In this document: piece by piece, positions 13,793-14,077 of the stretch
How positions within the stretch are numbered: position 1 is the first letter of the stretch
How the letters are laid out: each line of letters begins with the position of its first letter
NCBI GenBank assembly: GCA_002423365.1
Contig: DIVU01000182.1
Span: 304 to 14,380 of the forward strand
Reading direction: 5' to 3'
DNA length: 14,077 bases
From: Desulfuromonadaceae bacterium UBA6124
Lineage (GTDB): Bacteria; Desulfobacterota; Desulfuromonadia; Desulfuromonadales; Trichloromonadaceae
Notes under the pieces: model-generated
Databases searched by the model: none
What the model was told of the DNA's origin: nothing
The model's input: the letters and a program-made list of their open reading frames with translations, nothing else
Program-made: the position numbers and the translations under genes

Positions 13793-14077
13793 TCAGGCGC
13801 GCGGATGATGCTTGTCGTAGATGGCCTTCAGGTGGGCGCGGGTGACGTGGGTGTAGATCTGGGTGGTGCCGATGTCGGAATGGCCCAGCATGAGCTGCAC
13901 GGCCCGAAGATCGGCCCCCCGCTCCAGCAGATGGGTGGCGAAGGAGTGGCGCAGGGTGTGGGGCGTGACGGGTTTCAGGAACCCCGCCGACTCCGCCTGC
14001 CGCTTGATGAGCCGCCAGAAGGCCTGGCGCGTGAGTCGGCCCCCATGGCGCGCCACGAAGAGGAACGGCGTGACGCG
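13793..14077 (-). CDS. xerD: tyrosine recombinase XerD, C-terminal part
   Basis: The frame is open to the window edge, so only the last 94 residues are present and the 5' part lies outside. They carry the catalytic end of a tyrosine recombinase: HTLRH (His40 and Arg43 of the fragment), LGHSDIGTTQIYTHV with His66 and the nucleophile Tyr75, and the C-terminal tail HLKAIYDKHHPRA typical of XerD. Members act with XerC at the dif site to resolve chromosome dimers at division. The match is to the housekeeping type rather than a phage or island integrase, so I do not read it as the agent that moved the catabolic cluster. A GTG at 14056 is an internal codon, not the start. Confidence 0.85.
   Translation of the reverse strand, partial: RVTPFLFVARHGGRLTRQAFWRLIKRQAESAGFLKPVTPHTLRHSFATHLLERGADLRAVQLMLGHSDIGTTQIYTHVTRAHLKAIYDKHHPRA

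Noticed and set aside
13793..14077. Integrase of a mobile island
   Set aside because: The C-terminal sequence is of the housekeeping XerD type and the gene sits in the GC-rich backbone next to an unrelated gene, with no attachment-site repeat or tRNA seen.
1..14077. CRISPR arrays, tRNA or rRNA genes
   Set aside because: I saw no regularly spaced direct repeats, no tRNA T-arm with matching acceptor ends, and no rRNA-like stretch on either strand.

Overview
The window comes from a GC-rich bacterium, probably soil, sediment or groundwater. The protein sequences feel like Methylomirabilota/Rokubacteria-type or deltaproteobacterial lineages, but that is an impression and no marker gene settles it. 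The core is a catabolic gene cluster on the + strand (774-8286), followed by two related genes on the - strand (9483-11402). Both sides are flanked by broken genes and by GC-richer sequence.

Layout. 1-773: no intact gene, only a decayed gamma-glutamyltransferase fragment near 150-305. 774-2456: one long gene, interrupted by an in-frame TGA at 1065-1067, which I read as selenocysteine in a UGSC-family selenoprotein. Taken at face value the TGA would split it into two unrelated-looking reading frames. 2671-4083 and 4358-4984: large and small subunits of a LeuC/LeuD-type iron-sulfur hydro-lyase. 5075-6061, 6259-6741 and 6775-8286: a complete tripartite tricarboxylate transporter (binding protein, small and large membrane subunits). 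8390-9439: a heavily decayed zinc alcohol dehydrogenase. On the - strand are an intact HpcH/HpaI-type class II aldolase (9483-10208) and a 2-hydroxyacid dehydrogenase with a single frameshift (10469-11402). These are followed by a YgiQ radical-SAM gene cut to its first ~107 codons (11685-12155). The right end looks like ordinary chromosome: a secreted TPR metallopeptidase (12533-13759) convergent with the 3' end of xerD (13793 to the edge).

How it may work together (inference). The transporter would take up a carboxylic acid. The LeuCD-like enzyme would hydrate or dehydrate it, and the dehydrogenase and aldolase would oxidise and cleave 2-hydroxy/2-oxo acid intermediates. The role of the Sec-containing UGSC protein at the head of the cluster is unknown.

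Main points of interest: the UGA-Sec reading with a hairpin just downstream; four imperfect palindromes sharing a TATTCGCGA / TCGTGAATA core at gene ends within the cluster; a drop in GC at both flanks with YgiQ broken exactly at the right-hand drop; and a mix of intact and decaying genes in one cluster.
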